Assembly (NCBI GenBank): GCA_018702715.1
Contig: JABIYQ010000063.1
Coordinates: forward strand, 1-17,712
Direction: 5' to 3'
DNA length: 17,712 bases
DNA from: Desulfobacula sp.
GTDB taxonomy: Bacteria; Desulfobacterota; Desulfobacteria; Desulfobacterales; Desulfobacteraceae
The notes beneath the pieces were generated by a model. The model did no database searches. It had not been told where the DNA came from and worked only from the letters and a program-made list of their open reading frames with translations. The translations under genes were made by a program, and so were the position numbers. This document shows positions 7,767-15,329 of the stretch, piece after piece; position 1 is the first letter of the stretch, and each line of letters starts with the position of its first letter.

Positions 7767-9422
7767 ATGGCTGAAAAACCGACTGTTAATGAACTTAAAC
7801 AGAGAATTGCAGATTTAGAAAAGGAACTTTTTGAACGCCAAATACATGATAATTCAATAATAGACGAGTTAGATACAAGATACTCTATTATCTTTGAATC
7901 AGTTCCGACATCAATTGTAATTCTTGATAAAAATGGTGAAATAATAGACATCAATCCTTATCATATCACTCATATCGGTAAAGGAAAAACGGTTAAAAAA
8001 GACTATCTGAACCACAACATTTTAAACTTTCCTAGTGTTGTTTCAGCTGGGCTTCAAGATGAACATAAAGACGTGCTTAATGGGAAATCAATGAATTTAA
8101 AATGCATCCATTACCCTATGACTACTGGAGGGAGAGATCGTTTTTTTAATATTAGAGGTGTACCTTTATTTAAAAATAATGAAGTGACAGGAGCTGTGAT
8201 GATTCATGAAGATATCAGTGAAGTTGTAAGTTCAGAAAAAAATCTAAAAAAACTTCATGATGAATTAGAATTAAGAATTGAGGAAAGCACAGCTGAGCTC
8301 AAACAAGAGATTATCGAGCACAATCAAACGGAGGGAAAGCTGAGGGAAAGTGAAAGCAAATATCGGTCAATGATGGAGTCCATGGATGATGCAGTATACA
8401 TTTGTTCATCAGAATATCATATTGAGTACATGAATCCTGCCATGGTCAAAAGAACAGGCAGTGATGCCACTGGCGAACTTTGTTACAATGTGGTGCATAT
8501 GCTTGATAAAAAATGCCCATGGTGTGTTCATGAAAAAGTTATGATGGGAGAATCCATAAATTATGAGGTTATCAGCCCTAAAGACGATAGAACTTATTAT
8601 ATCTCAAACTCCCCCATAGTGCACACAGACGGATCAATTTCAAAGTTAACAATTTTTCGTGATATTACCGAATTCAAAAAAATGGAAAACAATCTTTGCC
8701 AAATCCAGAAAATAGAATCCATCGGCACCCTTGCGGGTGGCATAGCCCATGATTTTAATAATATCCTTGCCCCTGTCATAGGTCATACTGAGATGATTTT
8801 AATGGATACCCCTGAAGACAGTCCATTAAAAGAACACCTGAATCAAATTCATACCAGCGCCTTGAGAGCCAGGGACCTGGTAAAACAGATCCTTACATTT
8901 TCCCGTCAAGGGAGCAGTGACCTAACGCTGATCAAGATACAGCCTGTTGTCAAGGAAGTATTAAAACTTATCAGATCCACAATCCCCACAACAATTGAAA
9001 TCAAGCAGGATATCAATTCTGACTGTGGTGTGATCAAAGCTGATCCTACGCAAATTCATCAAATTGTAATGAATCTTGCAACCAATGCGTATCATGCCAT
9101 GGAAGAGACGGGCGGGGAACTTAAAGTGAGTCTGAAAGAAATGGAATTCGGAACACTTGATCTAATTAGTCCGATTATGGCACCTGGAGAATATGTCTGT
9201 CTTACAGTATCTGATACAGGCACAGGCATGGATAAAGTTATTACTGAAAAAATATTTGATCCATTTTTCACCACTAAAGCAATAGGCAAGGGTAGTGGAA
9301 TGGGATTATCAGTGGTTCATGGTATTGTTACTGCCATGGGGGGCGCAATCCAGGTCTATAGTGAGTCTGGAAAAGGAACGCAATTTTATGTTTATTTTCC
9401 AATAGAAAAGAATTCTTTTTAA
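7767..9422 (+). CDS. PAS-PAS sensor histidine kinase (receiver domain lost)
   Basis: A 551-residue cytoplasmic kinase without membrane segments. Order: short coiled coil (about 5-25), PAS domain (about 35-150), coiled coil (155-195), second PAS (about 195-305) with a CPWC pair at 250-253 that could sense redox or metal, HisKA with phosphoacceptor His328 (GGIAHDFNN), and HATPase with the N box (QIVMNLATNAYHAM), DTGTGMD and a GKGSGMGLS lid. The start follows GGAG by 9 bases. The stop at 9420 is followed in the same frame by linker residues typical of hybrid kinases but no receiver, so this is a shortened hybrid kinase. It may still work with a separate regulator; none is next to it. The signal is unknown; it is divergent from the hyp operon. 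Confidence 0.9.
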   Translation: MAEKPTVNELKQRIADLEKELFERQIHDNSIIDELDTRYSIIFESVPTSIVILDKNGEIIDINPYHITHIGKGKTVKKDYLNHNILNFPSVVSAGLQDEHKDVLNGKSMNLKCIHYPMTTGGRDRFFNIRGVPLFKNNEVTGAVMIHEDISEVVSSEKNLKKLHDELELRIEESTAELKQEIIEHNQTEGKLRESESKYRSMMESMDDAVYICSSEYHIEYMNPAMVKRTGSDATGELCYNVVHMLDKKCPWCVHEKVMMGESINYEVISPKDDRTYYISNSPIVHTDGSISKLTIFRDITEFKKMENNLCQIQKIESIGTLAGGIAHDFNNILAPVIGHTEMILMDTPEDSPLKEHLNQIHTSALRARDLVKQILTFSRQGSSDLTLIKIQPVVKEVLKLIRSTIPTTIEIKQDINSDCGVIKADPTQIHQIVMNLATNAYHAMEETGGELKVSLKEMEFGTLDLISPIMAPGEYVCLTVSDTGTGMDKVITEKIFDPFFTTKAIGKGSGMGLSVVHGIVTAMGGAIQVYSESGKGTQFYVYFPIEKNSF

Positions 9423-9488
9423 GAGCGGAATAACCAAGCTAAAGAACCAATCCAAGGCGGAACTGAACAGATCCTTCAATATGTATGA
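9423..9488 (+). pseudogene. Remnant of the kinase-to-receiver linker
   Basis: Directly behind the kinase stop, in the same frame, codons read ERNNQAKEPIQGGTEQIL and then run into TGA at 9486. In hybrid kinases of this type the phrase PIxGGTExIL normally leads straight into LLVDDE, the first strand of a receiver domain. So the stop at 9420 interrupts the ancestral gene and the receiver was deleted after about 9476. Recognition of the linker is from family memory. Confidence 0.65.
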
Positions 9489-9725
9489 CCCTGCATTTTT
9501 TCGGTTGCTTTTTTTCCAGACTATAGCCCTGTCCTTACTTGACTCTTACATGACTAGATGTGTACAATAAGCTATACAAAAGGTAGCGGGTACTTGGGGA
9601 AACTCAATTAAATAAAAATATTAAGATAGAGCAGGCAGTTATTAATCACCCTGCTTTATGGGACGAAAAAATGTATATGGCCGGAGCAAACCATCGGATA
9701 CATCAATAAAAATATTCTAACGGCA
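9489..9725. other. Gene-free stretch between the broken kinase and the radical SAM gene
   Basis: About 240 bases, AT-rich, with no convincing complete gene. It holds a T-rich patch (9510-9517), the promoter at 9539-9568, and an AGCAGG/CCTGCT inverted repeat (9630-9635 and 9650-9655). From about 9678 on it holds codons that look like the true N-terminus of the radical SAM protein. It may be the scar of the deletion that removed the kinase receiver. Confidence 0.5.
9539..9568 (+). promoter_or_regulatory. Sigma70-type promoter for the radical SAM gene
   Basis: TTGACT (9539-9544) and TACAAT (9563-9568) are 18 bases apart; each matches 5 of 6 consensus positions. Transcription would begin near 9575, leaving a leader of about 100-150 bases that includes the AGCAGG/CCTGCT hairpin. 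Confidence 0.5.
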
Positions 9726-10982
9726 GTGGTTGCTGAAGAAAACGGCAATATTTTTGATTTGGAAGGTTATGGTGCAGTTGGCATGTCTGGTAATTCACCT
9801 TTTGTGCTGAAAAAAAAAGAAACCATACCCATGCCCCATGGCAGTGAATTGATGCTGCTGCCCAAAAGAAAACCCATTGTCTATAATATTGCTAAAGACG
9901 CCTTTGAAATCCTTGAACAAAATCCATTTAATCCGGGAAAAAAAATATTCCCCGTTGCAGTATTTAATTCACCAGGACATGTAAACCGCCATTTTTGTGC
10001 CTATGATGATGAGGGAATTAAAGATCTTCTTCCATTGTTTTCCTATGGGGCCGTTGGATTTGGAAAAAATAATTTCAGGTCGGCAACCCTTCATGTGGAT
10101 AAGGAACCCAGACAGGACTTGAGGCAAATGCCCCAAAAAAAGATTGTCAAGGGTGTCAAACAGATGCAAAAAAAATATCCTGACAACCATTTGATCCGGC
10201 ATCTTGAAACCTGTGCGCTACAATATGGCTGTCCTGCCGGAAAAAACTTTTTCCTTAAACGGTATGAAGCTCCTCTTCCCACTTCAATTGTCTGCAATGC
10301 AAATTGTATGGGTTGTATCTCTCTTCAAACTCAAAATAATTTGTGTGCCTGCCAGGAGAGAATCGGTTTTACGCCAACCCCTGAGGAGATTGCCCAGGTA
10401 TCCCTTGAGCATATTTCCCACGTTAAAAAGGCGGTTGTCAGTTTTGGCCAGGGGTGCGAGGGAGAACCCTTAACTGCTTTTAAGTCACTTAAGCCTGCCA
10501 TAAGGCTCATACGTGAGAAGACAGACAAGGGCACCATCAACCTGAACACAAATGCAAGCCTGCCTGAGTACGTTGACCAACTTTGCGGTGCAGGTCTTGA
10601 TTCCATGCGCGTCAGTTTAAATTCCGTCAGAGAAAATTGTTATACTGCCTATTTTAGACCCAGATCCTATCAATTTTCCGATGTTCTTAAAAGTATTGAA
10701 GCAGCAAAACAACAGGACAAATTTGTCTCCATAAATTATCTTAACTGCCCTGGATTTACAGATTCCCAAAAAGAATTTGACGCACTCATAAAATTTATCG
10801 ATACATACCAGGTTAATATGATCCAGTGGCGCAACTTAAACTTTGATCTTAAAAAATATTGTGATCTGATGTCAAAATTAGAAGATAGTGGCAGACCTTT
10901 AGGCATGGAAGTCATCATTGAGAAACTGTCGACCCGTTTTCCCAGCTTGATTCATGGATATTTTAACCCACCCCTATTTTAA
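9726..10982 (+). CDS. Radical SAM protein of unknown function
   Basis: A 418-residue reading from GTG. Residues 190-197 carry the radical SAM cluster motif CNANCMGC (CxxxCxxC), and FGQGCEGEP (240-248) fits the GGEP-type SAM-binding loop. Extra cysteines at 163, 169, 207 and 209 could hold an auxiliary cluster. An N-terminal domain of about 180 residues (DLEGYGAVGMSG, KRKPIVYN) precedes the core; I do not recognise a named family. The start is doubtful. The same frame stays open upstream to 9630 and reads convincingly (WPEQTIGYINKNILTAVVAE), but no ATG lies in it. An ATG at 9671, 7 bases after GGGA, is one frame off. The synthase-like gene follows 31 bases later, so the two are likely cotranscribed. 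The reaction is unknown. Confidence 0.8.
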   Translation: MVAEENGNIFDLEGYGAVGMSGNSPFVLKKKETIPMPHGSELMLLPKRKPIVYNIAKDAFEILEQNPFNPGKKIFPVAVFNSPGHVNRHFCAYDDEGIKDLLPLFSYGAVGFGKNNFRSATLHVDKEPRQDLRQMPQKKIVKGVKQMQKKYPDNHLIRHLETCALQYGCPAGKNFFLKRYEAPLPTSIVCNANCMGCISLQTQNNLCACQERIGFTPTPEEIAQVSLEHISHVKKAVVSFGQGCEGEPLTAFKSLKPAIRLIREKTDKGTINLNTNASLPEYVDQLCGAGLDSMRVSLNSVRENCYTAYFRPRSYQFSDVLKSIEAAKQQDKFVSINYLNCPGFTDSQKEFDALIKFIDTYQVNMIQWRNLNFDLKKYCDLMSKLEDSGRPLGMEVIIEKLSTRFPSLIHGYFNPPLF

Positions 10983-11013
10983 TGCAGGCTATTTATCCCA
11001 ACAAGGTAAAACC

Positions 11014-12141
11014 ATGAAAAATAAAAAACTCCTGATAATTGATGACACCTTAAGGGAAGGAATGCAGTACAGAGGACTTGTTTTTTCTTTGGAACAGCGG
11101 TTAAGGATTCTTGACTTCCAGGAAAAACTTTGCGTGGACATCTGCAAGGCAGGTTACCCTTCCGCCCATAAAAGCGAGGCCGATATTGTCAAGGCCCTTG
11201 CCCTTCATGCCCAAAAAAATAAATTCAAAATAAAAGTCGCCGCAATGGGAAGGGCCAGCCTTCAGGATGCCGACCTTCTGCTTAACACCCATGTGAGTGA
11301 ACTGCATTTTCATCTGCATATAAAAAATGATGTGGAACAAAAAAAAATAGATCAAATATTAACTGATCTTTTAAAAACAATTGATTTTGTGAGGAAACAA
11401 CGCACCAAAGCCTGCATATCCATTGCCATGCTGGATATTGGCAGATCTGAGAGCCGCATTTTAGATCAATGTGTTTCCTTTTTAAATGATCAGAAAATTG
11501 ATATGATTTCATTACCAGACACTTCAGGGTTGATGGCCCCCAATCAGGTCTTTGAAAAAATACAACACCTTTTTTCTAAAACCGCTGATACAAAAATATC
11601 AATTCACTGCCACAATGATATGGGAATGGCCTCTGCCAATAGTGTGATGGGAATTTTAGCAGGGGGGAGAGTTCTTGAACTTTCTGCTTTGGGCATTGGT
11701 GAAAGAAACGGGATCGCAGACCTTTATACCACGGCAAAAACGCTTCAGGACCAGGGTTTTGATATCCGTCTCAACACAGATGACATCAAAACATTTTACG
11801 ACTATTATAAATATGTTGATGCCATTGTATATGAGCAAACCCATGAACACATGCTAACCGTTAATACCCCTGTATTTGGTGATGCTGTTAAAACCCACGT
11901 GGCAGGAACCCATGCCGGGGGAGAATATGGAATAGCGTCCGAAGAACAATTTTTTTTAAGTATTTTATGCGGAAAAGGACTGGTTAAAAAATATCTGGAC
12001 CGGGAAAATATTTCTTATGATAAAAAAAGACTGGAAGAAATAACATCAACCATAAAACAACAAAGTATTACCCTGGGCAGGCGGCTGGAAAAAAATGAAA
12101 TCAGCGCCATTGCCAGTATGGGGTCAATAGTTAGAGCCTGA
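11014..12141 (+). CDS. Homocitrate/isopropylmalate synthase-like enzyme (DRE-TIM metallolyase)
   Basis: A 375-residue protein of the family that includes homocitrate synthase, isopropylmalate synthase and HMG-CoA lyase; members join or split acyl-CoA and 2-oxoacid-type substrates at a divalent metal. The start at 11014 follows AAGG by 7 bases; an in-frame ATG at 10954 would overlap the radical SAM gene and lacks such a site. Visible motifs: DDTLREGMQ (10-18), PDTSG (168-172), metal-binding HCHND (198-202), GIGERNG and THVAGTHAGG (294-303). It ends soon after the TIM barrel and helical subdomain, without the LeuA C-terminal regulatory domain, so it resembles NifV/AksA-type enzymes in size. No nif genes are near. 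The substrate is unknown. Confidence 0.85.
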   Translation: MKNKKLLIIDDTLREGMQYRGLVFSLEQRLRILDFQEKLCVDICKAGYPSAHKSEADIVKALALHAQKNKFKIKVAAMGRASLQDADLLLNTHVSELHFHLHIKNDVEQKKIDQILTDLLKTIDFVRKQRTKACISIAMLDIGRSESRILDQCVSFLNDQKIDMISLPDTSGLMAPNQVFEKIQHLFSKTADTKISIHCHNDMGMASANSVMGILAGGRVLELSALGIGERNGIADLYTTAKTLQDQGFDIRLNTDDIKTFYDYYKYVDAIVYEQTHEHMLTVNTPVFGDAVKTHVAGTHAGGEYGIASEEQFFLSILCGKGLVKKYLDRENISYDKKRLEEITSTIKQQSITLGRRLEKNEISAIASMGSIVRA

Positions 12142-12150
12142 CCGGAAACC

Positions 12151-12312
12151 CGTGTTTGGGTGGCTCGTAGAGGAGCAAAGCTCACAAAATTGCCCATATA
12201 CAAGGCGCAAGAAAGTTTGAAACCGGAGTGTACTCCTGTACATGAGGCCCGATTTATAATTTGGCAAACTTTTGCAGCAACGCAGTAGATGGGTGAGTTT
12301 TCGTTCAAACAC
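12151..12312. repeat. Imperfect palindromic intergenic element (MITE/REP-like)
   Basis: This gene-free spacer is one long imperfect inverted repeat. GTGTTTG (12152-12158) faces CAAACAC (12306-12312) at the ends; TGCCCAT (12191-12197) faces GATGGGTG (12289-12296); AAAGTTTG (12212-12219) faces CAAACTTT (12265-12272); the middle holds GGAGTGTACTCC (12225-12236). Such nested pairing is typical of a dispersed, non-coding mobile repeat. I recall very similar spacers recurring in genomes of related bacteria, but copy number cannot be seen here. It splits the radical SAM/synthase pair from lutA. Confidence 0.65.
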
Positions 12313-12338
12313 TAGTTATCAAAAGGAAACTTGCTTTC

Positions 12339-13082
12339 ATGGATAAAAACAAACCCGTCACCCTGTTCATCCAATGCCTGGTGGACAGCCTGTACCCACA
12401 AGTGGGAGAGAATATGGTCCAGGTGTTTGAAAAATTGGACATATCAGTGGATATTCCCCTGGATCAGACCTGCTGCGGGCAACCCGCTTTTAACTCAGGG
12501 TATCGCAGGGAAGCCACAACAGCCGCCAAACGATTTATAGAAATATTTGAAAATTCCGACATCATTGTCTGCCCCTCCGGGTCATGCGTGGACATGGTTA
12601 AGCATCAATATCCCGGTCTTTTTAAGGATGGCTCTTTATGGCAGAACAGGGCAAAAGCAGTCAGTGCAAAAATTTTTGAACTGACCCAATATATAGTGGA
12701 TGTCCTGGGGGTTGAGGATGTGGGGGCCTGCTTTAATGGGAAAGTGACCTATCACGATTCCTGTCACCTCTTGAGAAATCTGGGTGTGGCTGACCAGCCA
12801 AGAAAACTCATTGCCAATGTAAGAGATATTCATTTGGTTGAAATGAAAGATGCTGAAAAGTGCTGCGGTTTTGGCGGTACATTTTCTGTAAAATATCCGG
12901 ATATCTCAACGGCTATATTGGAAGAAAAAGTTAATAACATCATCGCCACCGGGGCAGATGCCGTGATTGGGTGTGATATCAGCTGTCTTATGAACATCCA
13001 GGGAATGCTCAGCAGGCGAAATTCTTCCATCAAGGCCCTTCATATTGCCCAGATTCTGGCTGAATTCCGACCGGATAAATAA
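12339..13082 (+). CDS. lutA: LutA-type iron-sulfur subunit of lactate/2-hydroxyacid oxidase
   Basis: A 247-residue protein with the two cysteine-rich (CCG) repeats of LutA/LldE, also found in HdrB and GlpC-type subunits: CCGQPAFNSGY near 46, CPSGSC near 78, DSCHLLRN near 140 and CCGFGGTFSVKYP near 173. With LutB and LutC it forms a cytoplasmic flavin-free complex that oxidises L-lactate, or a similar hydroxyacid, to the 2-oxoacid. Length matches the family. AAGGA lies 11 bases before the ATG. The stop overlaps the lutB ribosome site. The family is certain; lactate as the true substrate is not. Confidence 0.92.
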   Translation: MDKNKPVTLFIQCLVDSLYPQVGENMVQVFEKLDISVDIPLDQTCCGQPAFNSGYRREATTAAKRFIEIFENSDIIVCPSGSCVDMVKHQYPGLFKDGSLWQNRAKAVSAKIFELTQYIVDVLGVEDVGACFNGKVTYHDSCHLLRNLGVADQPRKLIANVRDIHLVEMKDAEKCCGFGGTFSVKYPDISTAILEEKVNNIIATGADAVIGCDISCLMNIQGMLSRRNSSIKALHIAQILAEFRPDK

Positions 13083-13089
13083 GGAAACC

Positions 13090-14526
13090 ATGTCTGAGAT
13101 AAAAACAGAATTTTATAAAAAAAATGCTGCAAAAGCCATTAAAGACCCTGTTTTGCAGAATGCCCTTTTTGATGTTCAAAACCGTCTGGGACCGGCAACG
13201 GCACTGGCCTATAAAAATCTCCCCGAAGGAATAGCTCTTCGGCAAAAAGCCCACGAGATAAGACAATTTGCCATCAACCATCTGGATATCCTGCTTGAAA
13301 CCCTTGTTAAGAAGATCCAGGACAGGGGCGGCAAGGTATATTTTGCCAAAGATGCTGACGATGCTACGGCTTACTGCCTGAAAATTGCCGGAGAAAACCA
13401 GATCAAAATGGTGGTCAAGGGCAAGTCCATGGTCACAGAAGAGATCGGTTTAAACCAAGTCCTTGAGGCAAACCAGATTGAGGTCAATGAAACAGACCTG
13501 GGCGAATATATCATCCAGCTGGCAGGAGAAACCCCTTCCCATATTATTGCGCCTGCCATCCATAAAACCCGGAAAGAGGTGGCACAGCTGTTTACCCAAA
13601 AACTTGGCATCCCCTATTGCGAAGATCCTCCTGTCCTTACCCAGGCAGCCAGAAAAGCTTTGCGCAAAAAATTTCTGGCAGCTGACATGGGTCTTTCCGG
13701 GTGCAATCTGGCATGTGCTGAAACCGGCCATATCACCACAGTTTCCAATGAAGGAAATATCCGCATGTCCACCACCATGCCAAAGGTTCACATGGCCTTT
13801 ATGGGCATGGAACGGGTGGTGGCAAAACTGGAAGACCATGATGCGCTGTTCAGACTTCTTTCAAGGGGCGCGGCTGCCCAGAACATGGCAGGCTATGTCT
13901 CTTATATCGGCGGCCCCCGCACAGATGACCAGCTGGATGGGCCGGACCAATTTCATCTGGTCATCCTGGACAATGGCCGTTCCCGGATCCTGGCTGACCC
14001 GGAATTCAGGGAAATTCTATTGTGCATCCGGTGTGCCGCCTGTCTCAATGTCTGCCCTGCCTATGGCAAAATTGGGGGTCACACCTATGGCTACCCCTAT
14101 TCCGGACCCATTGGCGCGGTTATCACCCCACTTTTTGTGGGGATCAACCGGGCAAAGGACCTGTGCTGCGGAGAACCCTTGTGCGGTGCCTGTAAAGATG
14201 CCTGCCCCGTGGATATTGACCTTCCCAGGATGCTTTTGGCACTCAGGGCAAAATTGGCAGACGGAGATCCCAAATGGGGAGTGACCCGGACCAATTCAAT
14301 GGAAAAAATAGCCTTCCAAATCTGGTCTCTTGTCATCCGAAACAGAAGGGTTTACGACCTGGCCTTAAAAACAGTGTCCTTGATTCAAAAACTATTACCC
14401 AAAAAGAACGGCATGATCACCACCATGCCATTTATTTTCAAGGGATGGACCCAAAGTCGTGATATAAAGCCCCTTGCCAGGGTAAGTTTTTTAACCCAAT
14501 GGAAAAACAGGAAGAATAAACCATGA
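13090..14526 (+). CDS. lutB: LutB-type iron-sulfur subunit of lactate/2-hydroxyacid oxidase
   Basis: A 478-residue protein. The start at 13090 is chosen because AAGGA sits just before it; a longer in-frame reading from 13045 would overlap lutA. An N-terminal LUD domain (ETGHITTVSNEGN near 211-223) is followed by ferredoxin cysteines 312/315/318/322 (CIRCAACLNVC) with GGHTYG after them, and a second set around CCGEPLCGACKDACP (359-373). It moves electrons from the hydroxyacid through two [4Fe-4S] clusters. Length is as in known LutB. Its TGA overlaps the ATG of lutC (ATGA), a sign of translational coupling. Confidence 0.93.
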   Translation: MSEIKTEFYKKNAAKAIKDPVLQNALFDVQNRLGPATALAYKNLPEGIALRQKAHEIRQFAINHLDILLETLVKKIQDRGGKVYFAKDADDATAYCLKIAGENQIKMVVKGKSMVTEEIGLNQVLEANQIEVNETDLGEYIIQLAGETPSHIIAPAIHKTRKEVAQLFTQKLGIPYCEDPPVLTQAARKALRKKFLAADMGLSGCNLACAETGHITTVSNEGNIRMSTTMPKVHMAFMGMERVVAKLEDHDALFRLLSRGAAAQNMAGYVSYIGGPRTDDQLDGPDQFHLVILDNGRSRILADPEFREILLCIRCAACLNVCPAYGKIGGHTYGYPYSGPIGAVITPLFVGINRAKDLCCGEPLCGACKDACPVDIDLPRMLLALRAKLADGDPKWGVTRTNSMEKIAFQIWSLVIRNRRVYDLALKTVSLIQKLLPKKNGMITTMPFIFKGWTQSRDIKPLARVSFLTQWKNRKNKP

Positions 14527-15299
14527 CAGGACCCATAAATCAAGAAATCAATGACACCCAACAGCATGAATTTATCATGACCATTCAAAAAGCGCTTGGA
14601 AAATCATCCGGGCCTGCTTTGCCCGTACTGTTCGGCACGGCACCAGATGATCTTGACACCCGGCTAAACGCTTATATCAATAGACCTGTACCAGACCGGA
14701 TGAACCTGCTTGACCTCTTTATTGAGCAGGCTGAACTTTTAAATCTCACGGTCAAGCCCGTGGAAAACGTATCCCAGGCAGGCTATGCCATCCAGGAATT
14801 TATTCAACAAACCCAACCGGAATGGGGAACCCAAAAATCGGTCATTGCATGGCACCACCCCTTGATTGAGCAATTGAACCTTGAAAAAAACCTGGACAAT
14901 GATGTCACGCTTTTTACCACACACTCCTCCCCCACACCAGATGCAAAAGAAAGACAAGAAATCCGCAATCACCTGCTCAAGTCTTATATCGGTATTACGG
15001 CAGCGGATTTCTGTGTGGCCCAGTCAGCTACTCTGGTATTGAGAACACGGCCCCACCAGCCCCGTGCAGTTTCCCTTGTCCCTTCCATCCATGTGGCAGT
15101 TATAACACTTGACCAGATCATTGAAAATCTTACAGAGCTCTATTTTCGGCTCAAATGGGATACTGAAGAACAAAAACTAGGGCTGACCAATTGCATGACT
15201 TTTATCTCCGGCCCCAGCAAAACAGGTGATATAGAACTTGTCATGGTCCATGGTGCCCATGGCCCCAGACAGATGATCGTATATGTGATAACCGGATGA
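14523..15299 (+). CDS. lutC: LutC-type LUD-domain protein
   Basis: A 258-residue LUD-domain protein, third part of the LutABC hydroxyacid oxidase. Visible family features are ITAADFCVAQSATLVL, where the domain core lies, RAVSLVPSIHVAVI, and FISGPSKTGDIE close to the end, with a C-terminal VHGAHGPRQM. It is more divergent in its first 100 residues than LutA or LutB, as is usual for LutC. The start codon overlaps the lutB stop. The LarA-like gene follows 30 bases downstream, so all four genes are probably one transcript. Confidence 0.9.
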   Translation: MTGPINQEINDTQQHEFIMTIQKALGKSSGPALPVLFGTAPDDLDTRLNAYINRPVPDRMNLLDLFIEQAELLNLTVKPVENVSQAGYAIQEFIQQTQPEWGTQKSVIAWHHPLIEQLNLEKNLDNDVTLFTTHSSPTPDAKERQEIRNHLLKSYIGITAADFCVAQSATLVLRTRPHQPRAVSLVPSIHVAVITLDQIIENLTELYFRLKWDTEEQKLGLTNCMTFISGPSKTGDIELVMVHGAHGPRQMIVYVITG

Positions 15300-15329
15300 T
15301 GGTTTAACCCTTTTCCATAAGAGGAAATA

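Noticed and set aside
10954..11013. Earlier start for the synthase-like enzyme at ATG 10954
   Set aside because: It would overlap the end of the radical SAM gene and adds residues unlike the family N-terminus; the ATG at 11014 has AAGG at good spacing.
12010..12312. Small minus-strand frames across the intergenic element
   Set aside because: They partly translate the palindromic repeat and the end of the synthase-like gene, with no protein-like features.
13463..14284. 273-codon open frame inside lutB, plus strand
   Set aside because: It overlaps lutB in another frame, is rich in tryptophan and proline without motifs, and lutB is unmistakable.
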